A stretch of DNA of 64,000 bases, from assembly GCF_910592395.1 (NCBI RefSeq), contig NC_088323.1:5890001-5954000 (forward strand). The letters are read 5' to 3'. This document shows positions 19,586 to 31,159 of this stretch, piece by piece. Every line of letters starts with the position of its first letter. Position 1 is the stretch's first letter. Below the pieces are notes generated by a model. The model ran no database searches. It saw only the letters and a program-made list of their open reading frames with translations, and was not told where the DNA came from. The stretch is from Lineus longissimus. Taxonomy: Eukaryota; Nemertea; Pilidiophora; Heteronemertea; Lineidae. The position numbers were made by a program, and so were the translations under genes.

Positions 19586-22500
19586 ATGGACCTTAATCCG
19601 GAATTCACGACTGTGTTACAATATTTCTTAACAGGGGTCTTTATTTTTCGTCTCATAGAATGGATGATTCGTCTCCCAACCTTCGGGGAGGTGCACAGGA
19701 AGTACGTTCTTGTCACAGGTTGTGATGGAGGTTTCGGGCGCCATCTTGCCCATCGGTTGGACAGTATTGGGTTTCGCGTTTTTGCCGGCGTGGCGACGGA
19801 GGAAGGAGAGGAACTAGTCCAGCAGGGGGCGTCTGTTCGGATTAGACCGGTGCACCTCGATGTGAGGGACCCTGAAAGTGTCAAGGCAGCTTTAAGATAT
19901 GTCAGGGCGCATTTGGCTGCAGATGGTAAGAGCTTTTTGATGTCTTTCTTCATCACCCAGTGCTCTACAGAAAAATCCGTGCCACGGTGTGCTGGCCCGG
20001 ATTCGCATAGAGACACCCGCTTAATTATTGGCCAATCAAACCCTGCTTCGGCCCCTATTTCTGAGCCGGACAAAATGATACATGTCTTCGGATTGGCCAA
20101 ACCCTGATCCGAGATTTCATATTCCAGTTTTAGGAAAGTCACAAAGGAAATATATTCTTAAATGGAGACCATAGGGAGCAGCTCGGTGAACCTGATTACA
20201 TTACACGAAGTCGCCAAATAATAGGGTCTCTGCTATCTCACAGTACATTGTTCATTGACACCAATTCACACATCTACGAGGAATATCGTTTCAGTAGGTC
20301 AAACCAGACCAAGCATTCTTTTTCGATTATATTTCAGGTCTGTGGGGCGTTGTTAACTGCGCAGAAGCAGTAGGCCCCGGTGGATATTCAGAATGGCTGG
20401 ACCGGAAAGACTATCAGGAATGCTGGGATACCAATGTCCTTGGCCTGACTGACGTCATCACTACATTTCTCCCCATGGTTAAGAAGGTCAAAGGTCGTAT
20501 AATCAACACATCCAGTGTTGCGGGAAGACTAGGGTTCACCAGTGGTGCCCCCTACAGCATGGCAATGCATGCAGTTGAGGCATTTTCGGATAGCCTAAGG
20601 TAGTTATTAGGTTTTTTATGTTTTGTTTACTTTTAAAACTAAGCCGGTGGCGGCGTGTCGGTTCCTATATATTACATACATACAGTCGCCCCACAACCAA
20701 CTTAATAGCATCGACAATTTTGCAAGCAGCTGATGTGTTCACCATGGAGAATTAATGCCCCAGATTGCCTTCCAGCTTGCCGAGCAGCCCTGCAGTGTCA
20801 TGGAAAAGGAAAAGTATTCAGTAGAGTTGGAAAAACTGTGTTGTTGGAGTCTTTCAACGAAATGTTGTATGCCGATGGTTTCTGGATAAAGTTATCGTAT
20901 ATAGTAGGAGAGGTTTATAATCGAGAAAATGAGCGATAAAACTATAAAAATACAGGTGTACCACACCCTTCATTCCGGTTTATTAATTTTACTGTGTTTT
21001 CATGTGTTTCTTGCTCTTGTTGTGCCCTTACCCTTCTTCCCGTGGTATTCTCGTGTCCTCTCTCGATCCAACGTTCAAGTATCGTTAGTTAGCGTCCGCT
21101 ATCTCCCTGCCATACACCACGCTGAGTATCGAAGAGATCGGCCTTTCAGATCGAATAAAAAAACAGCAGACTAAACTGGTCAGGCGTTGTAAGTACCTGC
21201 AAATATTTGTGTCGGTGATAAATATTGACAGAAAATAGACGAATCTGACGTCAGTGAGTTAAATTTGTTTGATAGGTATTTTCATTGGGATGTTTTTTCA
21301 TTATCGTTGGTGGTCCACTATCAAACTGATATCCACTAGCAGGAGAACACTATACCTGTATTTACGATTTACACGTACGTCCTCAGGCATCACTAAACCA
21401 TTTGCTACCTTTATTCATCAGGTTTGTTGGCAATCCAGGTGCCTGCTTTAAGGGACTATTTTGGCCTTGGACTAAGATTATCAGGAGATAACACCTCTGC
21501 TCGCCACACTGCACCACCACAAGTCGCATCCCACTGAAGTTCAAGTTTTTAAAAAAAATTCAATCATGAGACCTTTTTATTTTGCATGCGCAACTGAACA
21601 TGTTTTTAATCTCTGGTGTACCAATGTTTTGTTTCCATTTCAAAGTTTGGTGAACTGGTGATTTTATTGGTCCTTTTCATTTATTTTTCAATTGTTTCGA
21701 TCAAGTATCATATATAGTTGATCAATGATAACTGTCGCTAAAATGGAAAAGAGAGCTTTTATGGTTGGCCTACATAAGTCTACAATAACAATCAAAATAG
21801 TATTCATGATTGTCATTGGACGGTCACTTTCGAACATCTATCATCAGGGAATTAAAGGCCTATGCCGCTGGTTAAAAATTGAAGTTTGTAATTGAATTTG
21901 AAAATTTACAATTGCGTACATACGTGGCATTTGTCACCTGCCCCCTTCTTGCTGCGCCCCCCCCCCCCTTTCGTATCCAGGCCTCACCATATCACACAGG
22001 TGTGACTCAATCCCGGTTGGATACTACACTATCATGTGACTACTGAGTGATATTGTTAGTTCGGCTTTATACACTAATAAATATACGTCCCATGCCCACA
22101 CTACTAATACCAAAGTCATTCAATAATAATTTTATTAAAAGACTCTGCCAAAACTGACCATTTCCATTGTGAAGTATGTCGCCGATAGGCTTGTACTATT
22201 TTTAATTCGTTCCAGGAAACAGTTGAAACCATTTGGCGTCAAAGTCATCATCATCGAGCCTGGCCTCCACAAGATGAACCTGCTTGGGAAAGAAAGGCGG
22301 AATCTTTGGCAGACCTTCCGGTCCGCTCCGGAAGAAATCCAGAAGGAGTACGGTGAAGAGTTCGTAAGAAAATGTGCGTTAAAGGATAAATGGAATAATT
22401 AGAGGCACTTTTACCCCGATGTCGGCTGTCCAGTCACCTGACCATAGTCTACTAAAAACAAACCTAAGAAACAAGACGTTTTTTTCAACTATTAAAGAGA

Positions 22501-23609
22501 GTAAAAATCACTATCTAGTATTCTGCTTTCAGTGCTGCGTTCTGACGTTGACGAGACGCTGGATATGCTAATCAGCTCCGACATCGAGGCTGTGATGGAC
22601 GGCTTTGAGCATGCGCTGACATCCCTCTTTCCGAAGAAGAGGTACAGCGTAGGGAGACAGGCAAAGTACGCCTTCATCCCGATTAGTTACCTTCCGAGCA
22701 GTGTCCAGGACTTCCTGTTGTCACTGAGGAGACCTCAGCCAGATATCGTCAAGAGAAGGTTAGAAGAAGCAAAAAAGGTATACATGTACACCTTTTATTT
22801 CAAACCTGATGGGTTACAAAAGTAGTTTCTGGATAGAAGACAGTGCTAGTGAATCGAACCCCAAAAAACTTGCACTAAAGGACTTCAGATTTTGATCCGA
22901 GAATGAGAGCGGGTGCCATGACGACGGATATCGCGGTGCTTGTTGTCAGAAATGCAATGAAACAGTTTGTCTTTAATGACTGGAATGCCTAGAAAAATAA
23001 TACAAACCAATCAAGTTGACTTGATGACGTCAACTAGAGAAAGAAAATTACCTCGTCCTCGTTCTTGGATCAAAATATGAAACTCTCTAATATATAGGCA
23101 TTTCCTTACAACCTGCATGCAGTTGCCTTCATATCAGCACGGACAAGTGTGAGTGACTGAAACTACTGCCTCAAGAGTGTAGACCTTCTCCAAAACCATT
23201 TTTTGTTTCTATTACGTAAAATGAAGGAGAGATTGCTCTGAATAAACCTATCTGCTTTTACACTTAGGTCGCTGAAACTCCTGAAACAACAAATATTGGA
23301 GAGAGTGAAGGAAACGATGCTCCTGATAATGTATCAGACTCCATGACGACGGGGGATGAGAAAGTGAGTGAGCCAATCTCCAAGGAAAACGCCGACATGA
23401 CGGCCTCGCCGGTCAGGGTCAATTCCACAAAGTCTCCAACGGATTCAAACGTTCCTCTTGGAGCCATAGCTACTAGAAATGAAACCATGACAACCGGCGC
23501 CACCATAGCAACCGGTGAGGAAACCATGGCAGCGAAGGTAGACTGTACCAAGACCAGAGACGTGGATATTGACGGTGTTGAAGAAAAGGCGGTCTCGGGA
23601 TCGTCATAG
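19586..23609 (+). CDS. Short-chain dehydrogenase (retinol/17beta-HSD type), likely pseudoenzyme
   Basis: Five exons with matching phases (19586-19925, 20338-20599, 22216-22373, 22533-22777, 23268-23609) give 448 residues. An N-terminal membrane segment (TVLQYFLTGVFIFRLIEWMI) precedes the cofactor motif VTGCDGGFG and a DVRD acidic motif. Then come VVNCAEA where the family has VNNAG, the conserved Asn in TNVLG, INTSSVAGR with the catalytic Ser, and APYSMAMHAVEAFSDSLR, in which the YxxxK lysine is Met. PFGVKVIIIEPG follows as in retinol dehydrogenases. The exon 3 donor is GTGCGT, chosen because the nearby GTAAGA would break phase. The last exon adds about 113 Ser/Thr-rich residues beyond the family's usual end near 320-340. 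Loss of the lysine predicts little or no oxidoreductase activity; cofactor binding may persist. Confidence 0.85.
20600..22215 (+). other. SDR intron 2
   Basis: A 1.6-kb intron without supported genes. It carries a partial TTAA-type MITE from 21452 and a C-run near 21957-21968. Confidence 0.6.
21452..21545 (+). mobile_element. TTAA-type MITE fragment
   Basis: It begins AGGGACTATTTTGG next to TTAA and contains gataacacctctgctcgcca and ctgcaccaccacaagt, matching the left part of the complete element at 51011 with divergence. The right end was not found. Confidence 0.5.
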
Positions 23610-25976
23610 CCTAATAGACTAAAATTCAGTTAATAGAAGAAGTTTGACAATTAATCATGAGAGTTACCATAGAACGGTACCCAATCGTCTCATAAAATGG
23701 AAGCACGCCGGACGTATAAAACTGTTTCAATGTTTTTACCACGTCACAGAGCCTTTCTCCATTTTCGTGACCTCTGGTGATGCACCTGTTTCACAGAATC
23801 GTTACTATGGAACCTTCTCCTTATCCAACGGGCAATCTGTAATGACAAGAAATGAAACGAAAATGGAATCTTGTTTGACCAAGACTAATTCGTTCTAACT
23901 GAACCGTTGGAACTAATTCCGCCGCAGGGCCTGGAATCAATTGTATTAGTGTTCATCTCGCCTTGAGGTTCGAATATGAGAATGACTCGAATGATATGGG
24001 TCGAGGTTAGCTAGTCAATCTGCTTGAATCTGTGCCTGGGCTGGATTGCGGAAAGGCTCACAGTCAATTACAAAGTCTTCCAAGCATTGCGGCGGAAGAA
24101 GTTCACTTGGCAGGTGTGATTTTTTTGGCGAAGCATTGGCTTTGTATATATGCCTGGCATGTGTTCGAGTACGAGGAGATGTCAAATAAAGCAAGCAAGA
24201 AGACAAGGCTTAGCACGGTTCACTGACTTACCTTTGAAAGGAATCCTGATGTCAAATTACGTAGGAAAGCGGTCACCAATGAGAACCATCCTTTGGCTTG
24301 GTCACATGACGTGTCCTCAACCAATCCGTGCGTGCAAAGGCGATAGTTATCCGAATTCTGTCTACCCAGTTTCATGGAAGATTAGAATCGCCCAACAAAT
24401 AGGTCATTGCTTTAAATGTGCTTCAGAGCTTCAGATAATTGGTCTGGTCAGGAAAAAATGCGCTCATACAGTCCAGAAATATGCAAATTTGGTACAAACA
24501 CACCATCAGTATTGTTTGTTACACAGTTATATACACGTGACTATATATCAGGAAAGGATCTTCTATATCTCAACGTCTCTCAGAGAATGATTTTACAGGA
24601 ACTAACAGCTGCACTACAAGGCATGCTGGTATATTGGAATATTATTCACTTGATTCAACGGTTGGGGGTGGTATTGATCTGGTCGTGGCGCATAGGTCGT
24701 TCGAGTGTGAACTAGCTCGGGCCGAGTCGTGTGGGTGCAACGGCTATTTAGGGTACGTGTCGGTAGACCGGCGCTGGCCCGCCCGCCCCATGTGGAGCGT
24801 AGTGGATCGAACATATTTTAATTGGCTAAGGCGTCGGCTGAATATGCGATTCGAAGCAATCTCGCATGGCTTTAGCATTGTTTGGTAGCACTGCGGCAGG
24901 AAAATAAAAAAACACTGCCGCATGCGCTGTAGCAAGCGCACCTACACAATGCAAAAATCGTATGCGTCGTAAATTATGAGGAAGTTTTCGCAAAGCCCCA
25001 AAACGCCAACGCGAACGCCTAATCGTGATAAGCAGGTCTAACAATGGGATATGCGTTCGCGTTGGCTTTTTGGGGGCTTTGGAAAAACTCCCTATTTCTT
25101 CTGGCGAAATCGTTTCCGTGTAATATCACCCCTTATCAGAAATACATCTCAGTGCTAATAAAATGATTTAACAAAAACAATAGATAGTTTGATACTTTTT
25201 AAATGTGACCTACTCACAGGGTGAAGAGTTCAAAGATTATGAAAAGTTCGGAATGATTCAGTTTTAATGACCTGGTCAGGAAAATGCCCTAAAGGTTCAT
25301 ACTGAACAATTATCAGGGACAGTGCACACGGGAGATCACAACTAACGGATGCTTTCATCAAACTAAAAATCATTTTTGGATCGACACCCGAAAAGTGCTG
25401 ATAACTGCCGTAGCTCTGTGACGTTTATTTTCCTTGGCTCGATTCTGCTGCTGACTTTAAGGTAAAGGACATTTTTTCATAGTGCCATTAAATCAACCGA
25501 AGTGCTTCCAATTGTACGAATTGCGGTACGAATCACCACCCAGTGGCTGTTTTTTGTGCTGCAGACCTTTCCCAGGCCTTATCAGGCATCACATCTAGGG
25601 TAAGTCGGAGGGCCTGCCCTGAGTACACAAGTTTTAGATAAGATCTCTCAGCTCAGTATATAGGTGGGGTCAAATACCTGGGTCACCAACACGCACAACG
25701 ACGGTAGATCGGCATGTCTAGTCTAGTCAAAAAAGAAGATTACCACTGACCTCAGAACAACCCCTTGACACAGAATAGAACAACTGGTAATGAGCGGTTG
25801 TTACCGCAAAAAAGACAAAGGAAAAAACATGTCTAGATAAGTCAATCACGATACCTCTTCTGGCGAATTGCCCGAAGAATCTTTAAGAGTGTTTGGATTG
25901 TCTTTGTCTTTGTCTTTGTCTGCTTTGTTTTGTTTTGTTTTCGTTTGCTTGCACATGAATCCTATATGGCTTTCAG
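23610..25976. other. Spacer and presumed 5' part of the cyclase gene
   Basis: No protein is recognised. The region includes a palindromic MITE at 24978-25092 and a tctttg / ttttg pyrimidine tract at about 25899-25945. The missing start exon of the cyclase gene should lie somewhere here, but I could not identify it. Confidence 0.45.
24978..25092. mobile_element. Palindromic MITE (hairpin)
   Basis: The left arm 24978-25018 (gaagttttcgcaaagcccca, then cgccaacgcgaacgc) is nearly the reverse complement of 25053-25091 (gcgttcgcgttggc, then gggggctttggaaaaactcc), around a spacer of about 34 bases. There is no coding capacity. Confidence 0.65.
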
Positions 25977-27928
25977 ATTCAAAAAACAATACCGCACCCT
26001 TTTATCTTTGTCGCCGCCCTGTTGCTCAGCACCAGTCACGCAGCACCCAGGGGGTCAACCATCTTCGAGGCCAACCAGCTGGTGGACATGTCACACGACT
26101 TGCGGGAAAAGATGGCGACGTGGCCCGGACACACCAAGTATGATTTCAATGTCGACGTTAGGGGCATAGCACCTGGGAAAGACTTCTAGTGAGTGCTAGT
26201 GCCTTATTTTTCTCCTTCTATTCGTTGAAAACCAATATAAAAAGATTCGTGGAACCATGCACCCGGTCAGCCATCGAAGATGTCCACTTTGGTTTTGTTC
26301 ATCTGTATTCAGCCCGTCCGGCCTCGGGCCATGAGCGAAATCAATCCGTGCGGGTTTGAATTGTAGAGAATTTACCCAAGAATTTACCCCGTGGCTGACT
26401 TCTCCATTGGGGTCTTATTGGAGAATGCATTGCCGGTAACTTGACAATAAGAAACGTCAAAAGAGAGAGCCAGATAGAGCTTATATCGCCTCTCTGACGC
26501 TGATTCCCATTTCTACAGAATTTCCTAATATTATTTTTCATCCAGTCTTGAGTTGAACAGCCTGCATTTGTCCGAGCACGTCAGCACGCACATGGACGCC
26601 CCAGCACACTTCGCCAAGGGCAAGTGGCATGTGGATCAAATCCCCACCCAGAACATCGTCGGGGCTGGTGTGGTTGTGGACATCAGCGACAAAGCGTTCA
26701 AAGATCCAGACGCCGAAGTAACCGTGGATGATTTGACGAAGTGGGAGGAGACGTACGGGAGAATTCCTGACAGGTAAGTTCACGATCGTGAACTCCCTCT
26801 CCCATGGCCCCGGCGATCCGTGTCAAGTGCCCATGAGAGGTGAAGGCGTACAGACGCGAAGAGTGGCCATGAATGGCTCTTAGCGAAATGGTCGGAACTG
26901 CCGGACCGGGTCATGCCGATGGCGTCAACACGACCTTCGAGACCGATTTACGTGATGTGTTCCTCGTGATTTTGTATTTCATACCTATACCATTCGATCT
27001 AAAAAGGTAGTGAGAGGAGAAGAGGAATTGTCAAGTTGGTTGCGCGCAGAGGCGTTGCGATGGATCCCGCGCACCGAGGGGTGTAACCTCTGACCAATAC
27101 ATTATTATCTTTCTGATACGGGGTTCTCTTTCCGATCTAGGGCGTTCGTGTTCATGAATTCGGGCTGGGAACATCGCTGGAACAACATCACCGCTTTTCT
27201 CGGCAATGACAAAGAGAACACGACAGGATTCCACTTCCCAGGATTCCATCCCGCAGCAACAAAGTGGCTAGTCGACAACCGGGATATCATGGCTATTGGG
27301 GTTGACAGCATCTCATTGGATAATGCTAGGACGAATGATCATGGCACGCACAGGTAGCACGGCGGAGAATCAAAATCCTCAACTCCGAGCATTACGCGGT
27401 TCCGAGCATCACGTATTCCTGAGTCCGAGCAGTTTTTGCGGTGGAACGATGGAGGACTCGGAACCCGGGAACACGAGATGCTCGAAACTGCGTAAAGCTC
27501 GGTAGTTTCTGATTTTGATTCTCCGGGGTGGGTAGGAGTCGGTCCAACTTCCAGTACAGCAGGATAAATGCTGTGTAGTCCGTCATCAGGTTGCAAACGC
27601 AGTCTCAAGGTCTTTGAAATTGGGTGAATAACACTCTGTAACGTAATTCGTTCAAAAATGGATGAATATACATGTAATTTGAATCCTCTCAGTATTTTGC
27701 TTCAGATATGCCATGGGCCATAACGTCATGGGCTTCGAGATGGTAGCAAATCTTAGCCGAGTCCCACCACGTGGCTCCACCATTTACGCACTGCCGATGA
27801 AGGTGCACGACGGAAGTGGCGCCCCAGTGCGGATACTAGCGGTACTAAATGGAGCGGCGAATCTGAACAGCGGGTTGTTTATGCCTTTAACAATGATTCT
27901 GTGCTCGCTGTTGGAATATTTGGATTAA
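25977..27928 (+). CDS. Cyclase-family metal hydrolase (kynurenine formamidase / isatin hydrolase-like), 5' exon missing
   Basis: Four exons with consistent phases (25977-26188, 26546-26773, 27141-27353, 27706-27928) encode 291 residues, close to family size. The first exon gives a hydrophobic signal segment (FVAALLLSTSHAAP), then DMSHDLREKMATWPG. Exon 2 has HVSTHMDAPAHF, the metal-binding HxxxHxDAPxHF signature with Ser where Gly is usual. Exon 3 carries FPGFHP and GVDSISLD, and exon 4 has GHNVMGFEMVANLSRVPPRG with the late His and Glu expected at the active site. Family members hydrolyse N-formylkynurenine, isatin or related amides with Zn or Mn. The signal segment points to the secretory route. 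No in-frame ATG exists in the first exon, so a start exon is missing. AATAAA lies at about 28383. Confidence 0.85.
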
Positions 27929-28382
27929 CGTCTGACGAAAGTCATATCAATCCGAACTTAGCGGTCAGGCGCTATCCGTTTTTTAGATGGTTCAGCACAG
28001 TTTTCTGCCCATGGGCTCTCAGTGCCGCATAACAAATATGAGTTCCGGGCAATCAAAAGTTACCTCCAGATTTCTCTATTTCACCCAGAGGCATCCTGGC
28101 CACGTATTGCTCCATTCTGCTGCGCAATCTCATCATATACACAGTCTCAATTTGCCAAAAGAGTAGGTCAACCCAAACATTACTTCAGACCAGGCGCAAA
28201 AACAGTAATACCTTTACAGCGTTGTGCATTTATGGTGTAACGGAGGAAGAAGAGACACAACGATTCCACTGAGGAAAGTTTTGTTAAGAAGTTCCACGCT
28301 AGACATCCGATTCACACCTTCATAATAATTTTATTCTATCTTAATTACTGCATATACGTGTATGCTATATGTTATTTAGCTG

Positions 28383-28388
28383 AATAAA
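28383..28388 (+). terminator. Possible polyadenylation signal of the cyclase gene
   Basis: AATAAA occurs about 455 bases after the stop codon in an AT-rich stretch. Confidence 0.4.
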
Positions 28389-29336
28389 TTAACAACAAAT
28401 CATTCATGGATTATTTTGTCCGCCCGTTAGGCCTCGGCCGATTCATTGGTCGGCTGCATATGGCACACAGCGTATGGTACCCGTACTAATATTCTAAATG
28501 ACCCCCCCCCCTTCTATAGGGTATAAATACAATATATATTTTTGGGCTTCTTCTGGGACTTTTTTTAACTACCTACGTTTGTTTCACCACTGTCATTCAC
28601 GCGCCCTTCCGCTACATGGATAATGAGTAATACCTACGTGATATAATAGATGGCAATAGTAGACCTTGAAACCCAACGCAGTCGCGATATTACAACGATA
28701 TATATACAAATGCCTATTTCGTCATCTCGATGGGCGACATGCAGGACAAGGCCAGGCCACTGCCTCCGGAGTGTAGCGATGAGAGGATGCGGATCTCCGT
28801 GCAATCAACACTGTCATCACATGTTTCAGCACACAGAAAATATATTTGTATGTTTTTCCCAAGCTGTTACTTTAACTGTTCAAATCCACCGGCTTAAAGT
28901 TCCAGGAAAAAGATCAAAGTTACCGGCGGCACGGACTGTGGTAAAAACCCACAAGCGTGACGTCACTCTGGCCTGAAGCCTGGTATTAAGCGGCCTCCCC
29001 TATGAATGGAATAGTCCAAGTAGGGGTTACATAACGGTTCATTACAGCCAGAATGTTTAGAGGGGAAGGTTCGCGGTGTGATTTGTTTCCGTGTTTACCA
29101 TAATAAGAAGATGAGATGCGGTTTTTGAGAACGCGATGATACGCCAGTGGTAGGCTACATAATGATGATATGGTAAGTAAAGGTTCGTGTATAGTAGGGT
29201 CTTGACAATGCCATTTGGAAAACCTAGATTCTTGCCTTTGGTTGGTGCTACCGTGCATTACTCATCCACTGATACTGCTCCATCACCTTTAAAGGCTGCT
29301 AAACCTTCATTAAAAAGCTTGTCTCTCTCGTAGCTA

Positions 29337-29511
29337 CAGTGGAACCTCCCTTAGTGGAACCTCTCTATCAAGCACAACCTCTCTATTATGGACACTAGTT
29401 TTGGTCCCAAATTGGTTGTTTCCATTCAAATTGACCTCTAATCAGGACACCTCTCCATTATGGACAGCACTTGTCAGTCCCAAGGGTGCCCTTAATAGAG
29501 AGGTTCTACTG
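29337..29511. mobile_element. pogo/Tigger-type MITE, near-intact
   Basis: The termini are CAGTGGAACCTC and, in reverse complement, CAGTAGAACCTC, flanked by TA on both sides as for Tc1/mariner-pogo insertions. The interior of about 150 bases (actagttttggtcccaaatt, ggttgtttcc) recurs at 59300-59480, 63793-63922 and partly at 58370-58428. Confidence 0.75.
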
Positions 29512-30889
29512 TATATGTAAGGTAAGCAATTCCCTAGAGTTTTGAAAGATTTCCCCAAGATCCAAATATGTTTAACAAGGATCAAAATCATAGTGGGGTG
29601 TTCTCGGCATGGACGAATATTTTTTCCTTTGTGTTAGGCTGTTATCTTGGACAGACATCTGCAAGAAGTCCATGAGGCCAATGTCATGGACGATTGCGAC
29701 AAGGGCAAGCAAGAGCCCAAACAATTCAAATGAACACTCAGAAACTGTCAGAAGGCCTGAGTTATCTTCGGACAATGCCATGCCACTATATGACCCTTTT
29801 TTCCTGGTAAAACGCACGGCTGCTTACTGCCCGAACAGACTTCATCAAAATTATGTTGCAGAAAGACCACACTCCCTTTAATAGCTTCAGCGCCAACTAC
29901 AGGTGCCATCTTGGTTATTCTTTTCCAAGCCAGTACCCTTAGGTCTGTTTTCATGGCCATTATAGGTGCACACAGTTGCCAAGATTTCGGAAAGTTGCCA
30001 ATGATAAATCAATCATAGAAAAATTCAAATTTATGCCAGAAAGTGTCTCTTGAGTTTGTTACATAGGCCAAAAGTGTCTCTGTCCCAAGTTGAATTTGAA
30101 GGGGGTTCCTGATTTGTTGCATTGGTTACCCTACTCTGGCGTATTTTATGCAGCCACATAATCCTACTACAGGCCTCTGCGTGTAGGCCTACAAATCATC
30201 TAGCCTCACAATCCTCTTAAAAAACTTCGAACCACCATCTATCCCAATTCCAAGTTGACACATATATTATAACAATACAATACAATATGATATAACAACA
30301 AGTCCTTGAAATTTTCCTGTTTGGCAGCATGCTTGCCTATGTCAACTGTTATTAATTAATTTAATCATCAGGCAATGGCCATAAATTGTATTTACACTGC
30401 AATCGCAGCTTGTATTGACATTGATGGGTCAGTTTGGTGTGAGTTGTCCTGGGCAATATTTGTGACGTTATTTCTGTAGCTTTTGCACCGGAGCTGGAGT
30501 ATGGCGGGATAAAGTCGTGTTGTCTTTTCATCACAGATGGCACCTCCTTCCTAACTTTTCCCCTATTCGGAATCCCTATCCCATGATTCCCGATTTTTGG
30601 GGCAATCCCGATGTCCCAAAAGAGACCATGAGTATGCCAGTCCGATATATGCAGTGGAATACTGTACCTTCCTCGTTTCGAGAAAGTTTTATCTTTGAAG
30701 TGTTCTGGTGGGATTACAAACTTGGATTTAAGATAAGAGATGCCATGAAATAGTATCCAAGAACACCTTTGATTTCCATGAAAGAAGCCGGCGAAGCACA
30801 AGCAGGTACATTGGATGACTTCCCTGTTTCAGAAGCCAATTAAATGTCAAAATGTCTGGAAAACCCAGAGGCCTGAAATGATGTACAAT

Positions 30890-31159
30890 TCATGTAAAAT
30901 CATGGTAGCTGATATAAAAGATCTGATTATTTTCGTGTTGGGGTTGATGAGAACCATGCAATTGCTTTGCAAAACATCTCATCTGATCTTTAACTTGCTC
31001 ATCAGGTAGATCAGTGATCCATCTCTCTCTAGTTTTCTTAGGTTTCTTCTTCTTCTTGGCATTTGATTTACTATTTGTGGCTACATCTTGAGAACCTGGC
31101 TGTTGCATCTTGCTCCTCCCTTGATCCCTATAGCGCAGTCTCTGTTGAAACATGGCCAT
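30890..31159 (-). other. Unassigned Lys-rich open frame (89 codons)
   Basis: The frame starts MAMFQQRLRYRDQGRSK and has a basic stretch KKKKKPKKTRERW followed by a mixed helix-like region, then stops. It reads more like protein than most short frames here, but I recognise no family, and no continuation exon was proven. A second open frame downstream (30361-30801, minus) has no ATG and no recognisable domain. It could be a small gene, a processed remnant, or chance. Confidence 0.2.

Noticed and set aside
22361-22369. GTAAGA as the donor of SDR exon 3
   Set aside because: It leaves phase 0, whereas exon 4 needs one carried base; the GTGCGT donor at 22374 keeps the frame.
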